From assembly GCF_042665255.1 (NCBI RefSeq), contig NZ_JBHTCD010000023.1: DNA of 64,000 nt, one strand, 5' to 3'. This DNA comes from Insolitispirillum peregrinum (GTDB taxonomy: Bacteria; Pseudomonadota; Alphaproteobacteria; Rhodospirillales; Rhodospirillaceae). Below are positions 17,150-25,548 of this stretch, one piece after another (within the stretch, counting starts at the first letter, position 1; each line of letters opens with the position of its first letter). Position numbers and translations under genes: made by a program. Under the pieces are notes generated by a model. That model was not told where the DNA came from. It saw nothing but the letters and a program-made list of their open reading frames with translations, and did no database searches.

Positions 17150-18025
17150 TTATGAACCGGGAGTGTAGCAGCGCAAGGCTTCGATCAGCAGGCGGACGGC
17201 TGACAGGCGGGTGCGGTTTCCAATCGCTTCGGCTTGCCATCCCCGCTGCTGCAAGCGACGGAGCAGCAGGCGGTAACTGCCCAGCATCACCCGGGCCGGA
17301 CGCAACTGGCGGCGCTCCCGGTCACTGATCGCCGGGTCGTGGAACAAGTCCAGAGCTTCCTGATAGCGGCTTTCGGCTTCGGCGGCGAGCAGGGCACAGG
17401 CACGGGGGAGGGCAGGGTCGAGCAAAATCTGCGCCGGGTCATGGGTGGTGACACCGGCGTGGTCCAGCAGCGGGGCAGGCAGGTACAAACGCCCACAGTC
17501 GGCATCGGCTTTGACATCGCGCAGAATGTTGGTGAACTGCAACGCGTCACCGGTTGCCAGCGCAAAACGGTCAATGGCCGGGCTGTTGCAGCCCAGCAGA
17601 CGGACCAGCGCCATGCCGACGTAACCGGCAACCCGGCGGCAATAGAGGGTAAAGGTCGCCTGATCGGGAGCCTGCAAACCCGGCGGGAGGTCCATCGCCA
17701 CCCCATCCAGAATTTCCACCAGCAACGAGCGCAACAGCGGATGGCGAACCAGCAGATCGCGGACATTGGCCGCCAGTGGCTCATGGGGCAGGGTGGCCGG
17801 ATTGCTCAACAGCGTCCGCCATTGCTCCAGCGCACCGGCTTTGTCGTCCGGGGGCAGCGGGCCATCGGCAATATCGTCCACCGCCCGACAAAACAAATAA
17901 AGGATAGACAGATCAGTCCGCCTGCCGATGGGCAGCAGCCGGATGGCCCAATAAAAGCTGCTGCCGGTTGCCTTTAGCTCGTCCAGCAGGGAAGTGGAAT
18001 GCTCGGCCACAGGAAGATTCACCAT
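17150..18025 (-). CDS. hpnD: Presqualene diphosphate synthase HpnD
   Basis: This 291-residue squalene/phytoene synthase-family enzyme joins two farnesyl diphosphates into presqualene diphosphate. Both Asp-rich motifs are present: FCRAVDDIADG near residue 50 and NILRDVKADADCGRLYLP near residue 170. The chosen ATG at 18025 overlaps the hpnC stop (ATGGTGA), suggesting translational coupling; an ATG 15 bases upstream is an alternative. It sits between hpnC and hpnE. Confidence 0.93.
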   Translation of the reverse strand: MVNLPVAEHSTSLLDELKATGSSFYWAIRLLPIGRRTDLSILYLFCRAVDDIADGPLPPDDKAGALEQWRTLLSNPATLPHEPLAANVRDLLVRHPLLRSLLVEILDGVAMDLPPGLQAPDQATFTLYCRRVAGYVGMALVRLLGCNSPAIDRFALATGDALQFTNILRDVKADADCGRLYLPAPLLDHAGVTTHDPAQILLDPALPRACALLAAEAESRYQEALDLFHDPAISDRERRQLRPARVMLGSYRLLLRRLQQRGWQAEAIGNRTRLSAVRLLIEALRCYTPGS

Positions 18026-18891
18026 TGGATGAGCCGCCAAAGGCTGGCACCACCAGCCCGAACCCAGTCGAGGCGGGAGGGTTTCGGCGCGCTGTGCAAC
18101 AGGTCGTGCTGGCGGATCTGGCGCAGCAGGGCATGGGCCATGCTCAGGGTTGCGGCGCTTTGGGCCGCCAGCAAACGGCTGTGGATCAGGGTTGGCAGTG
18201 CTGCCGCCTGCTGCAACAGGGTGGAGCAGCGATCACAGGTTTGTCCGATCACGGCGTGCAGGGCCGGAGATGTATCCGATGCGGCCAGATCATCCAGATT
18301 CCCTCCCGCCTGTTCCAGCCAGTCAAGGGGCAGATAGCAGCGGTTCAGGCTGTGCCAATCCTCTTTCAGTCCCTGCAAGTGATTGAGAATTTGTAAGGCA
18401 GCACACAGCGCATCAGAAGCTTTTTCTGCTTCAGGATTAGTTTCCCTGTTCAGGGCCAGCAAGAAGCGCCCGACCGGCATCGCCGACAGGCGACAGGACT
18501 CCATCAGCTCGTCCCATGTGCGCAGACGGGCAGGAGAAGCCGCATCAATCAGAAAGGCTGACAGCAGGTCATCGGCAACAGACAGGGGAATGCCCCGCTC
18601 CTGCATGCGGTTTCGCAGGGCGGTGGTGATGGTCTCGCAGGGGCTGTTGCCCCGACTGCCATGGGGGGCTTGCAGGCTGTTCCGCATTCTGTGCAGCAGG
18701 GCGATCTTGTTGCCGCTTTCAAGGTCGCGATGGTCGGCGATATGGTCGGCCAGCCGGGCAAAGCGATAATAGGCAGCAACGGTGGTCCGCTGTCCGGGGG
18801 GCAAAAGCCACAGCACGGGAAAGCTCTCGCTGTCCGGGCCGACGCACTGGCTGACAAGAACGGATTCCGAAAGGGCGGGGGCTAAAACCAC
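18019..18891 (-). CDS. hpnC: Hydroxysqualene synthase HpnC
   Basis: This 290-residue member of the squalene synthase family converts presqualene diphosphate to hydroxysqualene. It shows FARLADHIADHRD for the first Asp motif and ILNHLQGLKEDWHSLNRCYLP for the second, the HpnC-type variant. The start is GTG 18891, the only early candidate that includes the ESFPVLWLLP segment; no clear ribosome site is seen, so the start is uncertain. It leads hpnC-hpnD-hpnE and is divergent from the NDUFAF6-like gene. Confidence 0.9.
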   Translation of the reverse strand: MVLAPALSESVLVSQCVGPDSESFPVLWLLPPGQRTTVAAYYRFARLADHIADHRDLESGNKIALLHRMRNSLQAPHGSRGNSPCETITTALRNRMQERGIPLSVADDLLSAFLIDAASPARLRTWDELMESCRLSAMPVGRFLLALNRETNPEAEKASDALCAALQILNHLQGLKEDWHSLNRCYLPLDWLEQAGGNLDDLAASDTSPALHAVIGQTCDRCSTLLQQAAALPTLIHSRLLAAQSAATLSMAHALLRQIRQHDLLHSAPKPSRLDWVRAGGASLWRLIQW

Positions 18892-19021
18892 GGTAGGGGA
18901 TTTCTCTTTGCCGTTGATGGCTTATATATCGCTACATATAGACCCGCCGGGGGGCGGGACACAACCATGCTTCGCCCTTGCGGGCCGAAACTCACGGTCA
19001 GGATCAGGAAGGACCCCGTTC

Positions 19022-19900
19022 ATGCCATCGTCGCCGCAGGCTGCTGCCGCTCTTTCGCCGATTGCCCGCGAGGTGCAGCGCGTGGACCCGGACCGTTTTC
19101 TGACCGCCCTGTTTGCTCCGGCAGAGTTCAGGGAAGACGTTTTGGCCGTCTATGCCTTCAACAGCGAGATTGCCCGTATCCGGGAAACGGTTCACGAGCC
19201 TGTGTTGGGGGTGATGCGCGTGCAATGGTGGCGGGATACGCTTGAGGCCATCTATCGTGATCCGCAGGCGGTTCCGGCCCATCCGGTGGCGCAGGCTCTG
19301 GCCGTGACCATCCATCGCCACACCTTGCCGCAAGAGCTGTTTGACGAGTTGCTGGAGGCGCGGGAGCGGGATATGGATGAACGTCCAATCCCTGATCAGG
19401 AAAGCCTGGCGCTGTATGTCCGCTGTACCGGCGGACATCTGACCCGGCTGGTGGCAACGGTTCTCTGTGGACATGACGCCTCGGTCGGCGAGGTGGCCGG
19501 AAAGGTCGGAGCCGCCTATGCTCTGGGAGGATTGCTGCGGGCGGTGCCATTTCATGCCCGCCACGACCGGCTGTATGTGCCGACCGAAATCCTGAACGAC
19601 CATCAGGCGGATATCGCGGGCTTGCTGGCCGGGAAGATTGATGCCGGTGGACGGTCTGCGGTTGCCGAGCTGCGGGCAGCCGCGACGACCGCCCTGCGCG
19701 AAGCCCGCCATGTCTGGAAAGGCAGCGTTGCTGCGGACCATCGCAAGGCTGCCGTCGCAGCCGTCTTGCCGGGAACGATGGCGGAAGGCTACCTGAAGCG
19801 GCTGGAGCGGGCTGGCGATGATCCGTTTGAGTCGCGTCTGGCGGTCCCGACCCGGCGGCCAGTCACACTGGCGTGGCGGGCATGGCGATCAACGTTCTGA
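19022..19900 (+). CDS. NDUFAF6-like squalene/phytoene synthase homologue
   Basis: This 292-residue protein has the squalene/phytoene synthase fold but altered active-site motifs. The first Asp-rich motif reads YAFNSEIARIRE, and the second region reads YALGGLLRAVPFHARHDRLYVPTE without a paired DxxxD. This pattern matches the alphaproteobacterial relatives of NDUFAF6, a mitochondrial complex I assembly factor. I therefore infer a non-catalytic assembly or lipid-binding role rather than terpene synthesis. ATG 19022 follows AGGAAGGACCCCGTTC. It is divergent from hpnCDE, which is the same superfamily, so an ancient duplication is possible. Confidence 0.8.
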   Translation: MPSSPQAAAALSPIAREVQRVDPDRFLTALFAPAEFREDVLAVYAFNSEIARIRETVHEPVLGVMRVQWWRDTLEAIYRDPQAVPAHPVAQALAVTIHRHTLPQELFDELLEARERDMDERPIPDQESLALYVRCTGGHLTRLVATVLCGHDASVGEVAGKVGAAYALGGLLRAVPFHARHDRLYVPTEILNDHQADIAGLLAGKIDAGGRSAVAELRAAATTALREARHVWKGSVAADHRKAAVAAVLPGTMAEGYLKRLERAGDDPFESRLAVPTRRPVTLAWRAWRSTF

Positions 19901-19918
19901 GGCGCGCCGGGGAAGGGC

Positions 19919-19943
19919 AGGGCAGGGCTTTCCCTGTCCTTTC
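19919..19943 (+). terminator. Weak terminator-like hairpin
   Basis: AGGGCAGGG pairs with CCCTGTCCT (one G-T pair), followed by only TTC. It lies 19 bp after the NDUFAF6-like stop. The short T tail makes it weak. Confidence 0.35.
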
Positions 19944-20108
19944 AAGGGCCTGTCAGACGCAGCATGCTCATTGTTTACATAAAATTGCGGCCATATCTCA
20001 TTATAAAAAATAGATATTTCCATTCCTGATTTCCTGTGGCATTGTTCATGTAACGGATGAAGACGATGGCTTGGCGCCTCGCCATGATACGCGGATGGGA
20101 GAAGCATC

Positions 20109-20288
20109 ATGAACAATCCCCGCTTTACCCTTGCCCACCACCTGGGGGCAATTGCCTGCGTTCTGGTTGTCAGTTTTGTCATGCATGGCGCAATGGTGTT
20201 GAGTGGCGTCGAAGGGCCCGGGCTGACACAGAGCGCTGGCCATTACACCACTGCCCGCGTCATTGCCCTGCCGGGCAGCCTGCGGTAA
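20109..20288 (+). CDS. Small hypothetical protein with one membrane helix
   Basis: This 59-residue frame starts with ATG 20109 after GGGAGAAGCATC and encodes MNNPRFTLAHHLGAIACVLV, a hydrophobic stretch through about residue 30, and a polar C-terminus. A GC-rich hairpin with a T tail follows 34 bp after the stop, so it looks like a discrete transcription unit. No family is recognised. It precedes the TRAP transporter genes but has its own terminator. Confidence 0.5.
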   Translation: MNNPRFTLAHHLGAIACVLVVSFVMHGAMVLSGVEGPGLTQSAGHYTTARVIALPGSLR

Positions 20289-20321
20289 TCCCCCCCCCCT
20301 GCACCATTGCGCCTGATCTAT

Positions 20322-20358
20322 CGCCGCCACCTGTCTGCACGGGTGGCGGCGACGTCTT
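20322..20358 (+). terminator. Terminator after the 59-residue gene
   Basis: CGCCGCCACC (20322-20331) pairs with GGTGGCGGCG (20342-20351), followed by ACGTCTTTT. The stem is strong and the T run moderate. Confidence 0.6.
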
Positions 20359-20576
20359 TTGCGGGGCCGGTCACAAGATATCAGGATCGTTTGTATACAT
20401 GGCCCCATCGCGCGGGCCGTTAATTTATTCCACCAGACCAGCGGCATAGGGAACAATCGTGCGGATCACAGCCCGATTGCCGCCCTAAGATTGCGTGTAT
20501 TTCATGCGCCTTCGCCCTTGCTGTTGCTGGCGGAATATGCTGAAAAGCACTGTGGTTGCGTGTGAGGAGAGATGTT

Positions 20577-21113
20577 TTGTCTGCTTTGGCGTCCTTCGTC
20601 CGCGCCGTTGATGCGATTAACGGTGTGATTGGCCGGTGCGTGGCGTGGCTGGTTCTTGGCGTGGTTCTGGTGTGCTTTGCCGTTGTGGTGGCACGCTATG
20701 GCTTCAACTGGGGCGATGTTCGCCTGCAGGAAGCCTATGTGTGGATGCATGCCATCGTTTTCCTGGTCGGGGCTGGCTACACCCTGCGTGAAAACGAACA
20801 TGTCCGGGTCGATCTGGTCTATGCCAACCTGAAAACCCGCACCAAGGCCTGGATTGATTTGCTGGGAACGGTGTTCTGGCTGATGCCGTGGATGGCGGTG
20901 CTGGTTTATTTCGGCTGGCCGTTCGTTGCTTCGTCGTGGGCGGTGTACGAACCGTCGATGGAGCAGGGCGGTTTGCCGGGATATTTTCTGCTGAAATCGG
21001 TGATTTTTGTCTTTGTTGGCGTCGTCAGCCTGCAGGCTTTGGCGCTGATTGCCCGTTGCCTGCTGGTGCTGTCTGGCGAAGAGCAATGGGCAACCAAAAG
21101 CGGGACCCATTGA
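20577..21113 (+). CDS. TRAP transporter small membrane subunit (DctQ type)
   Basis: This 178-residue protein has four membrane helices and the DctQ-type motif VARYGFNWGDVRLQEAYVWMHAIVFLVGAGYTLRENEHVRVDL. DctQ pairs with DctM in Na+-driven uptake of carboxylates or related organic anions. I chose the TTG at 20577 because GAGGAGA ends 6 nt upstream; the next upstream in-frame start, TTG 20556, has no such site. dctM follows after 82 bp. No DctP binding protein is visible on either side, so the substrate is unknown. Confidence 0.88.
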   Translation: MSALASFVRAVDAINGVIGRCVAWLVLGVVLVCFAVVVARYGFNWGDVRLQEAYVWMHAIVFLVGAGYTLRENEHVRVDLVYANLKTRTKAWIDLLGTVFWLMPWMAVLVYFGWPFVASSWAVYEPSMEQGGLPGYFLLKSVIFVFVGVVSLQALALIARCLLVLSGEEQWATKSGTH

Positions 21114-21195
21114 TCACCCGCAACGCGGCTGACGCTGGTTTCAGTTCCGTGGCTTCCCGCTGGCGAAGCCACCAAATAACAACACGGGAAAGACT

Positions 21196-22776
21196 ATGGA
21201 CCCGGTACTGATTGGTGAAATTCTGGCCGTTGTGATGTTTGTTGCCGTTCTGGTAACCGTCATGATCGGCTATCCGGTGGCATTTACCCTCGCGGGCGTC
21301 GCACTGATGTTCAGTGTGGTTGGGCATCTGCTTGGAGCTTTTGACTATTCGCTGCTGACCGGGCTGGCGTCCCGGTATTTCGGCACGATGGTCAGTGAAT
21401 CTCTGGTTGCTGTCCCCCTGTTCGTATTCATGGGGGTAATGCTGGAACGGTCAAAGCTGGCCGAGCAACTTCTGGAAACCATGGGATTGCTGTTCGGGCG
21501 CCTGCCCGGTGGTCTGGGGATCTCGGTGATCATCGTTGGCACCCTGCTGGCGGCCTCGACCGGGATCGTCGGTGCGACGGTGGTGACCATGGGCCTGTTG
21601 TCGCTGCCCGCCATGCTGCGCGCCGGTTATGACCCCAAACTGGCGACCGGGATCATCTGTTCATCGGGGACGCTGGGGCAAATCATTCCGCCGTCAACGG
21701 TGCTGATCTTTCTTGGTGACATGTTGCAGGGGGCCAACACCACGGCCCAGATGAAAAAGGGTAACTTTGCGCCTGACCCGGTGTCCGTTGGCGACCTGTT
21801 CGTTGGCGCGATCATTCCGGGTCTGACCCTGGTTGGTTTGTATATCGGTTGGGTGGTGATCAAGGCGATCTTCCAGCCGCACACCTGCCCCCCGCTGCCC
21901 GATGCCGGTATCAGCCGCGCGGCCCTGTGGCGGCGGGTGGTGCTGGTTCTGATTCCGCCACTGGCCCTGATTGTCGCCGTGCTGGGCTCGATCCTGTCCG
22001 GTGTCGCAACCGCCACGGAATCTGCTTCGGTCGGGGGCGTTGGCGCCCTGATCCTCGCGGCGGCGAACCGCCAGCTCAGCATGAAAGTCCTGCGGGAAGT
22101 CATTGAGTCAACGCTGAAAATCAGCTCGATGGTCTTTGTCATCCTGCTGGGGGCATCGGTGTTCTCGCTGGTGTTCCGCGGTCTGGGCGGTGAGCATCTG
22201 GTCGAACAAATGTTCAACGGCATGCCGGGCGGCAAGATGGGGGCGATCTTCACCGTCATGCTGGTGATGTTCATCCTCGGCTTTTTCCTCGACACCTTTG
22301 AAATCATTTTCATTGTGGTGCCGATTACCGCCCCGATCCTGTTGGCGATGGATGGCGTCGATCCGATCTGGCTGGGTGTCCTGATGGGGCTGAACCTGCA
22401 AACCAGCTTCCTGACCCCGCCGTTTGGATTCTCGCTGTTCTATCTGCGGGGTGTGGCGCCGCGCAGTGTCACCACCTCGCACATCTACAAGGGGATCATC
22501 CCGTTTGTCAGCATTCAGGTGCTGGCGATGGTGCTGTTGTACACTTTCCCGAACATGGCAACGGCGCTGCCGAAGTACATGTTTGCTGTCGAGCCTGTTG
22601 CTGCCTCGGCCCCATCCGTTCTGGATGACAAGGGGCTGGAGGATGACTTGATGCCTGCCAATGAAAACGGTGGTGATGCCGGGCAGCACAAGAAAAACGA
22701 CATGGGCTTTGGCGCAAGCGGATCGGAGGATGATCTGACGCCCGAGAACGACGATGTGAACAAGATGTTCAAATAG
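21196..22776 (+). CDS. TRAP transporter large membrane subunit (DctM type)
   Basis: This 526-residue polytopic protein shows the DctM signatures VAVPLFVFMGVMLERSKLAEQLL, SVIIVGTLLAASTGIVGATVVTMG and ATGIICSSGTLGQIIPPST. It is the transport channel for the DctQM pair. It is longer than the usual 430 or so residues, owing to a central loop and an acidic C-terminal tail of about 50 residues (EDDLMPANENGG, SEDDLTPENDDVNKMFK) not typical of the core family. The neighbouring dctQ is in the same unit. A strong terminator follows. Confidence 0.92.
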   Translation: MDPVLIGEILAVVMFVAVLVTVMIGYPVAFTLAGVALMFSVVGHLLGAFDYSLLTGLASRYFGTMVSESLVAVPLFVFMGVMLERSKLAEQLLETMGLLFGRLPGGLGISVIIVGTLLAASTGIVGATVVTMGLLSLPAMLRAGYDPKLATGIICSSGTLGQIIPPSTVLIFLGDMLQGANTTAQMKKGNFAPDPVSVGDLFVGAIIPGLTLVGLYIGWVVIKAIFQPHTCPPLPDAGISRAALWRRVVLVLIPPLALIVAVLGSILSGVATATESASVGGVGALILAAANRQLSMKVLREVIESTLKISSMVFVILLGASVFSLVFRGLGGEHLVEQMFNGMPGGKMGAIFTVMLVMFILGFFLDTFEIIFIVVPITAPILLAMDGVDPIWLGVLMGLNLQTSFLTPPFGFSLFYLRGVAPRSVTTSHIYKGIIPFVSIQVLAMVLLYTFPNMATALPKYMFAVEPVAASAPSVLDDKGLEDDLMPANENGGDAGQHKKNDMGFGASGSEDDLTPENDDVNKMFK

Positions 22777-22800
22777 CATCTTTTTTTCACGATCATGCAC

Positions 22801-22856
22801 GGATGTCCTTTCGGTTTTCCCACTTCTGTGGCATATCGAAAGGGCATCCTTTTTTG
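22801..22856 (+). terminator. Terminator after the TRAP genes
   Basis: GGATGTCCTTTCG pairs with CGAAAGGGCATCC around a 23-nt loop and is followed by TTTTTT. Confidence 0.8.
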
Positions 22857-23057
22857 CATCCGGGCACACTGTGGATTTGTCCAATGCAAAAATAGCTGTA
22901 TCATGGATCAACGTGGTGACTTTGTTTCATAAGTCATTGGCAGATTTTGGTGCGTCTGCGAGCCTGCCGCCCTGTTTGGCCTGACCAGACAAAGGCGTTG
23001 ATTGGGCCTGAAGCATGAAGGGGACGGCTGCGAATGTCAGGAGAAAGTGCGGAGCCC

Positions 23058-23459
23058 ATGGTCTGGACCGATGAGCGGATCGAACAGCTGAAAGAGCTGT
23101 GGGCCGAAGGTCTGACCACCGGAGAAATTGGCAAGCGACTGGGTGTTTCCAAAAACGCCGTCGTGGGCAAGGCCCATCGTCTGGGCCTGAAGGGGCGCCC
23201 CTCTCCGATCAAGCGGACCAAGGCCCCGCGCCAGACCCCTGCGGCCCCCAAGGAAAAAGAGCAGAAAATCCGCTCGGTGGTCGATCTGTCGGCCCATACC
23301 TGCCGCTGGCCGATCGGTGATCCGCGCGAGCCCGGCTTCCACTTCTGTGGCGCGCCGACGATCGCCAACAAGCCGTATTGTGCGGAACACGCAGCCATCG
23401 CCTATGTCGGGGCCTCATCCCCGAAGTCCTCAACGCCCCGCGATGAGGACGCCGCCTGA
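23058..23459 (+). CDS. gcrA: Cell-cycle regulator GcrA
   Basis: GcrA is an alphaproteobacterial transcription factor that acts with sigma70 and adenine-methylated GANTC sites to time cell-cycle genes. The N-terminal helix-turn-helix reads MVWTDERIEQLKELWAEGLTTGEIGKRLGVSKNAVVGKAHRLGL. The C-terminal half carries the conserved SAHTCRWPIGDPREPGFHFCGAP and YCAEHAAIAY. ATG 23058 gives the usual MxWTDER start (133 residues) and has GCGGAG nearby; ATG 23034, eight codons upstream, is possible. A terminator follows 29 bp after the stop. Confidence 0.95.
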   Translation: MVWTDERIEQLKELWAEGLTTGEIGKRLGVSKNAVVGKAHRLGLKGRPSPIKRTKAPRQTPAAPKEKEQKIRSVVDLSAHTCRWPIGDPREPGFHFCGAPTIANKPYCAEHAAIAYVGASSPKSSTPRDEDAA

Positions 23460-23488
23460 TCCGGAGGCCCCGGAGGCATGGAGAAACA

Positions 23489-23523
23489 AATAAGCCGTCG
23501 CCCCGAAAGCGACGGCTTATTTG
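23489..23523. terminator. Terminator after gcrA
   Basis: AAATAAGCCGTCGC pairs with GCGACGGCTTATTT around CCCGAAA; the near-symmetric A and T runs suit either direction. Confidence 0.88.
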
Positions 23524-23529
23524 TGTCAC

Positions 23530-23810
23530 GAGAGCATTGTGCGAAAATCGGGAACCGGTTTTCGCACAATGCGACCGAACAGAAGGTTAGAGCAGCGTGC
23601 GTGCGTCCGGTCACAGTACACGACACAAAACAAAAAGATCATGGAGCGCTGCTCCAAACCTCGCCGGGGCCTTTAGGCCCCGGACCCCATTGATTTGATA
23701 TTTAAGGGGTCCGGGGGCATCGTCCCCCGGGCAGGTGCGGACGGCAGTCCGCCATTCTCCATCAACTGTCGTGTACTGTGGCGTCCGGTTTAACGCGCGC
23801 TGCTCGAGCC
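23530..23810. repeat. Dispersed hairpin repeat, copy D (full)
   Basis: It starts with the palindrome GAGCATTGTGCGAAAA...CCGGTTTTCGCACAATGC (23530-23572). Terminal repeats follow: AGAGCAGCGTGCGTGCGTCC then CACAGTACACGACA, and the inverted CTGTCGTGTACTGTGGCG then GCGCGCTGCTCGAG. The core holds CATGGAGCGCTGCTCCA, CGGGGCCTTTAGGCCCCGG and a GGGGTCCGGGGGC hairpin. It ends 8 bp before the erpA stop and fills the gcrA-erpA interval together with the terminator. Confidence 0.88.
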
Positions 23811-23817
23811 TGCCTGC

Positions 23818-24150
23818 TTACATGGCAAACGAGTTGCCGCAACCACAGGTCGCGGTGGCATGCGGGTTACGCACCACAAAGGCGGCCGCCATCAGGTCTT
23901 CGGCATAATCAATTTCCGAACCGGCGATCAGGTCCAGCGACGCCTCGTCGATGACAACCTTCACCTCGTGGGCTTCGATCACCTGATCGTCTTCGTTGAC
24001 CACCGTATCCAGATCGAATTTGTATTGAAACCCCGAGCACCCACCACCGGACACTGACAGCCGCAGCATCAGGGCCGGATTGCCTTCGGCATTCATCAGA
24101 AAGCGGACACGACCAGCGGCAGAAGGGCTGATCGACAGGGAAGCGGACAT
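23818..24150 (-). CDS. erpA: Iron-sulfur cluster insertion protein ErpA
   Basis: This 110-residue A-type carrier passes Fe-S clusters to target enzymes. The three cysteines are Cys38 (GGGCSGFQY), Cys102 and Cys104 (TCGCGNSF), in the canonical spacing. The residues around YKFDLDTVVNEDDQV and AHEVKVVIDEASLDLIAGSEIDY match ErpA/IscA; separation from IscA is by context only. It is divergent from dgt with about 210 bp between the starts. Confidence 0.92.
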   Translation of the reverse strand: MSASLSISPSAAGRVRFLMNAEGNPALMLRLSVSGGGCSGFQYKFDLDTVVNEDDQVIEAHEVKVVIDEASLDLIAGSEIDYAEDLMAAAFVVRNPHATATCGCGNSFAM

Positions 24151-24360
24151 GGCGGAACTCCGTGTAATCAGGCTGTTGGCCTGTGGTCGGGTTTGCTGGG
24201 GAGCTTTGGAGACTCTAAAGCATTGTGCGACAGGATGGTAGCCTCATCCCATAAAGATGGGGAGCTGTTTGCGCCGTGTCGACATCATATGAGAACAGTG
24301 AGACAAGCGACTGCCGGATTGGCGGTTGCCAGAAAAAGGCCAGAGGGGTACTGTCGCACC

Positions 24361-25548
24361 ATGACACACAGCACTTCCACGGCGGTGGCTCCCTATGCCA
24401 GCGTTCCTGCGCTCAGTCGCGGACGCCTGTATCCCGAACAGGGAATGGTCGAGCGGGATGCCTTTCAACGGGACCGGGACCGCATTATCCATTGCGGTGC
24501 GTTTCGTCGTCTGCAGTACAAGACGCAGGTCTTTGTCTACCACGAGGGCGAGAACTTCCGCACCCGGCTGACCCACTCGCTGGAAGTGGCGCAGATTGCG
24601 CGCTCGGTCAGTCGGTCCCTGGGGCTGAACGAAGACCTGGCGGAGGCTTTGGCTCTGGCCCACGATCTGGGGCATACCCCGTTCGGCCATGCCGGAGAAG
24701 ACGCCCTGAAGGTCTGCATGAAGGACTATCAGGGTTTTGACCACAATGCCCAGTCGCTGCGCATCCTGACCAGGCTGGAACATCGCTATCTCGACTTCGA
24801 CGGTCTGAACCTGACGTGGGAAACCCTTGAGGGACTGGTCAAGCATAACGGCCCGCTGATCACCCCGACGCGGACCAGTGACAGCCTGCCGCTGGCCATC
24901 AAGGAATATGCCGGGCTGCATGATCTCGACCTGCACAGCTACGCCGGGCCCGAGGCTCAGGTGGCGGCGCTGGCCGACGATATCGCCTATAATGCGCATG
25001 ATATCGATGATGGCCTGAAGGCTGGCCTGTTTCAGGCCCGGGACTTGCTGGACGTGCCATTGATTGGCCCGATCCTGGCCGAAGTTTCCGGGGCACGGCC
25101 CGATCTGGAAATCTCGCGGCTGGTTTACGAGACGGTCCGCCGCCTGATCACCGCCATGGTCTATGACCTGCTGAGCGAAACACGCCGCCGCGTCGCCGAA
25201 GATCGCCCGCAGTGCGTGAATGATGTCCGGGCCAACCATCGTCCGGTCGTTTCTTTTTCGGCAGAAATGGCTGAAAATGATCGGGCCTTTAAAAACTTTC
25301 TTTTCCCGAATATGTACAGGCACTACAAGGTCAACCGTATGACCTCGAAAGCCCGTCGCGTCGTCCGCGACCTGTTCGGGTTGTTGCTTGATGAGCCGCG
25401 TTTGTTGCCGCCTGATTGGCAGCGTGGGTGTGATGGGCCGCACAGCCCAAAGACCGCGCGCCGTGTAGCTGACTACATTGCCGGGATGACGGACCGTTTC
25501 GCGTTGGATGAACACAGCCGCCTTTTTGACCCATCGGTAAAACCATGA
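24361..25548 (+). CDS. dgt: Deoxyguanosinetriphosphate triphosphohydrolase-like protein
   Basis: This 395-residue HD-domain enzyme hydrolyses dNTPs to the nucleoside and tripolyphosphate. The metal motif is seen as TRLTHSLEVAQIA, ALAHDLGHTPFGHAGE and ALADDIAYNAHDIDDGL. It resembles the type common next to argS in alphaproteobacteria. The ATG at 24361 is preferred; the frame continues upstream without family similarity. Its stop overlaps the argS start by four bases (ATGA), implying coupling. Confidence 0.93.
   Translation: MTHSTSTAVAPYASVPALSRGRLYPEQGMVERDAFQRDRDRIIHCGAFRRLQYKTQVFVYHEGENFRTRLTHSLEVAQIARSVSRSLGLNEDLAEALALAHDLGHTPFGHAGEDALKVCMKDYQGFDHNAQSLRILTRLEHRYLDFDGLNLTWETLEGLVKHNGPLITPTRTSDSLPLAIKEYAGLHDLDLHSYAGPEAQVAALADDIAYNAHDIDDGLKAGLFQARDLLDVPLIGPILAEVSGARPDLEISRLVYETVRRLITAMVYDLLSETRRRVAEDRPQCVNDVRANHRPVVSFSAEMAENDRAFKNFLFPNMYRHYKVNRMTSKARRVVRDLFGLLLDEPRLLPPDWQRGCDGPHSPKTARRVADYIAGMTDRFALDEHSRLFDPSVKP

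Noticed and set aside
17150..19900. Carotenoid synthesis cluster
   Set aside because: The three minus-strand genes match HpnC, HpnD and HpnE, and the plus-strand homologue lacks catalytic motifs; no crtI or crtY-like gene is near.
22801..22856. Another copy of the GAAAACCGG palindrome
   Set aside because: The TCGGTTTTCCCACTT stretch is only the loop side of a terminator; the arms do not match the palindrome family.
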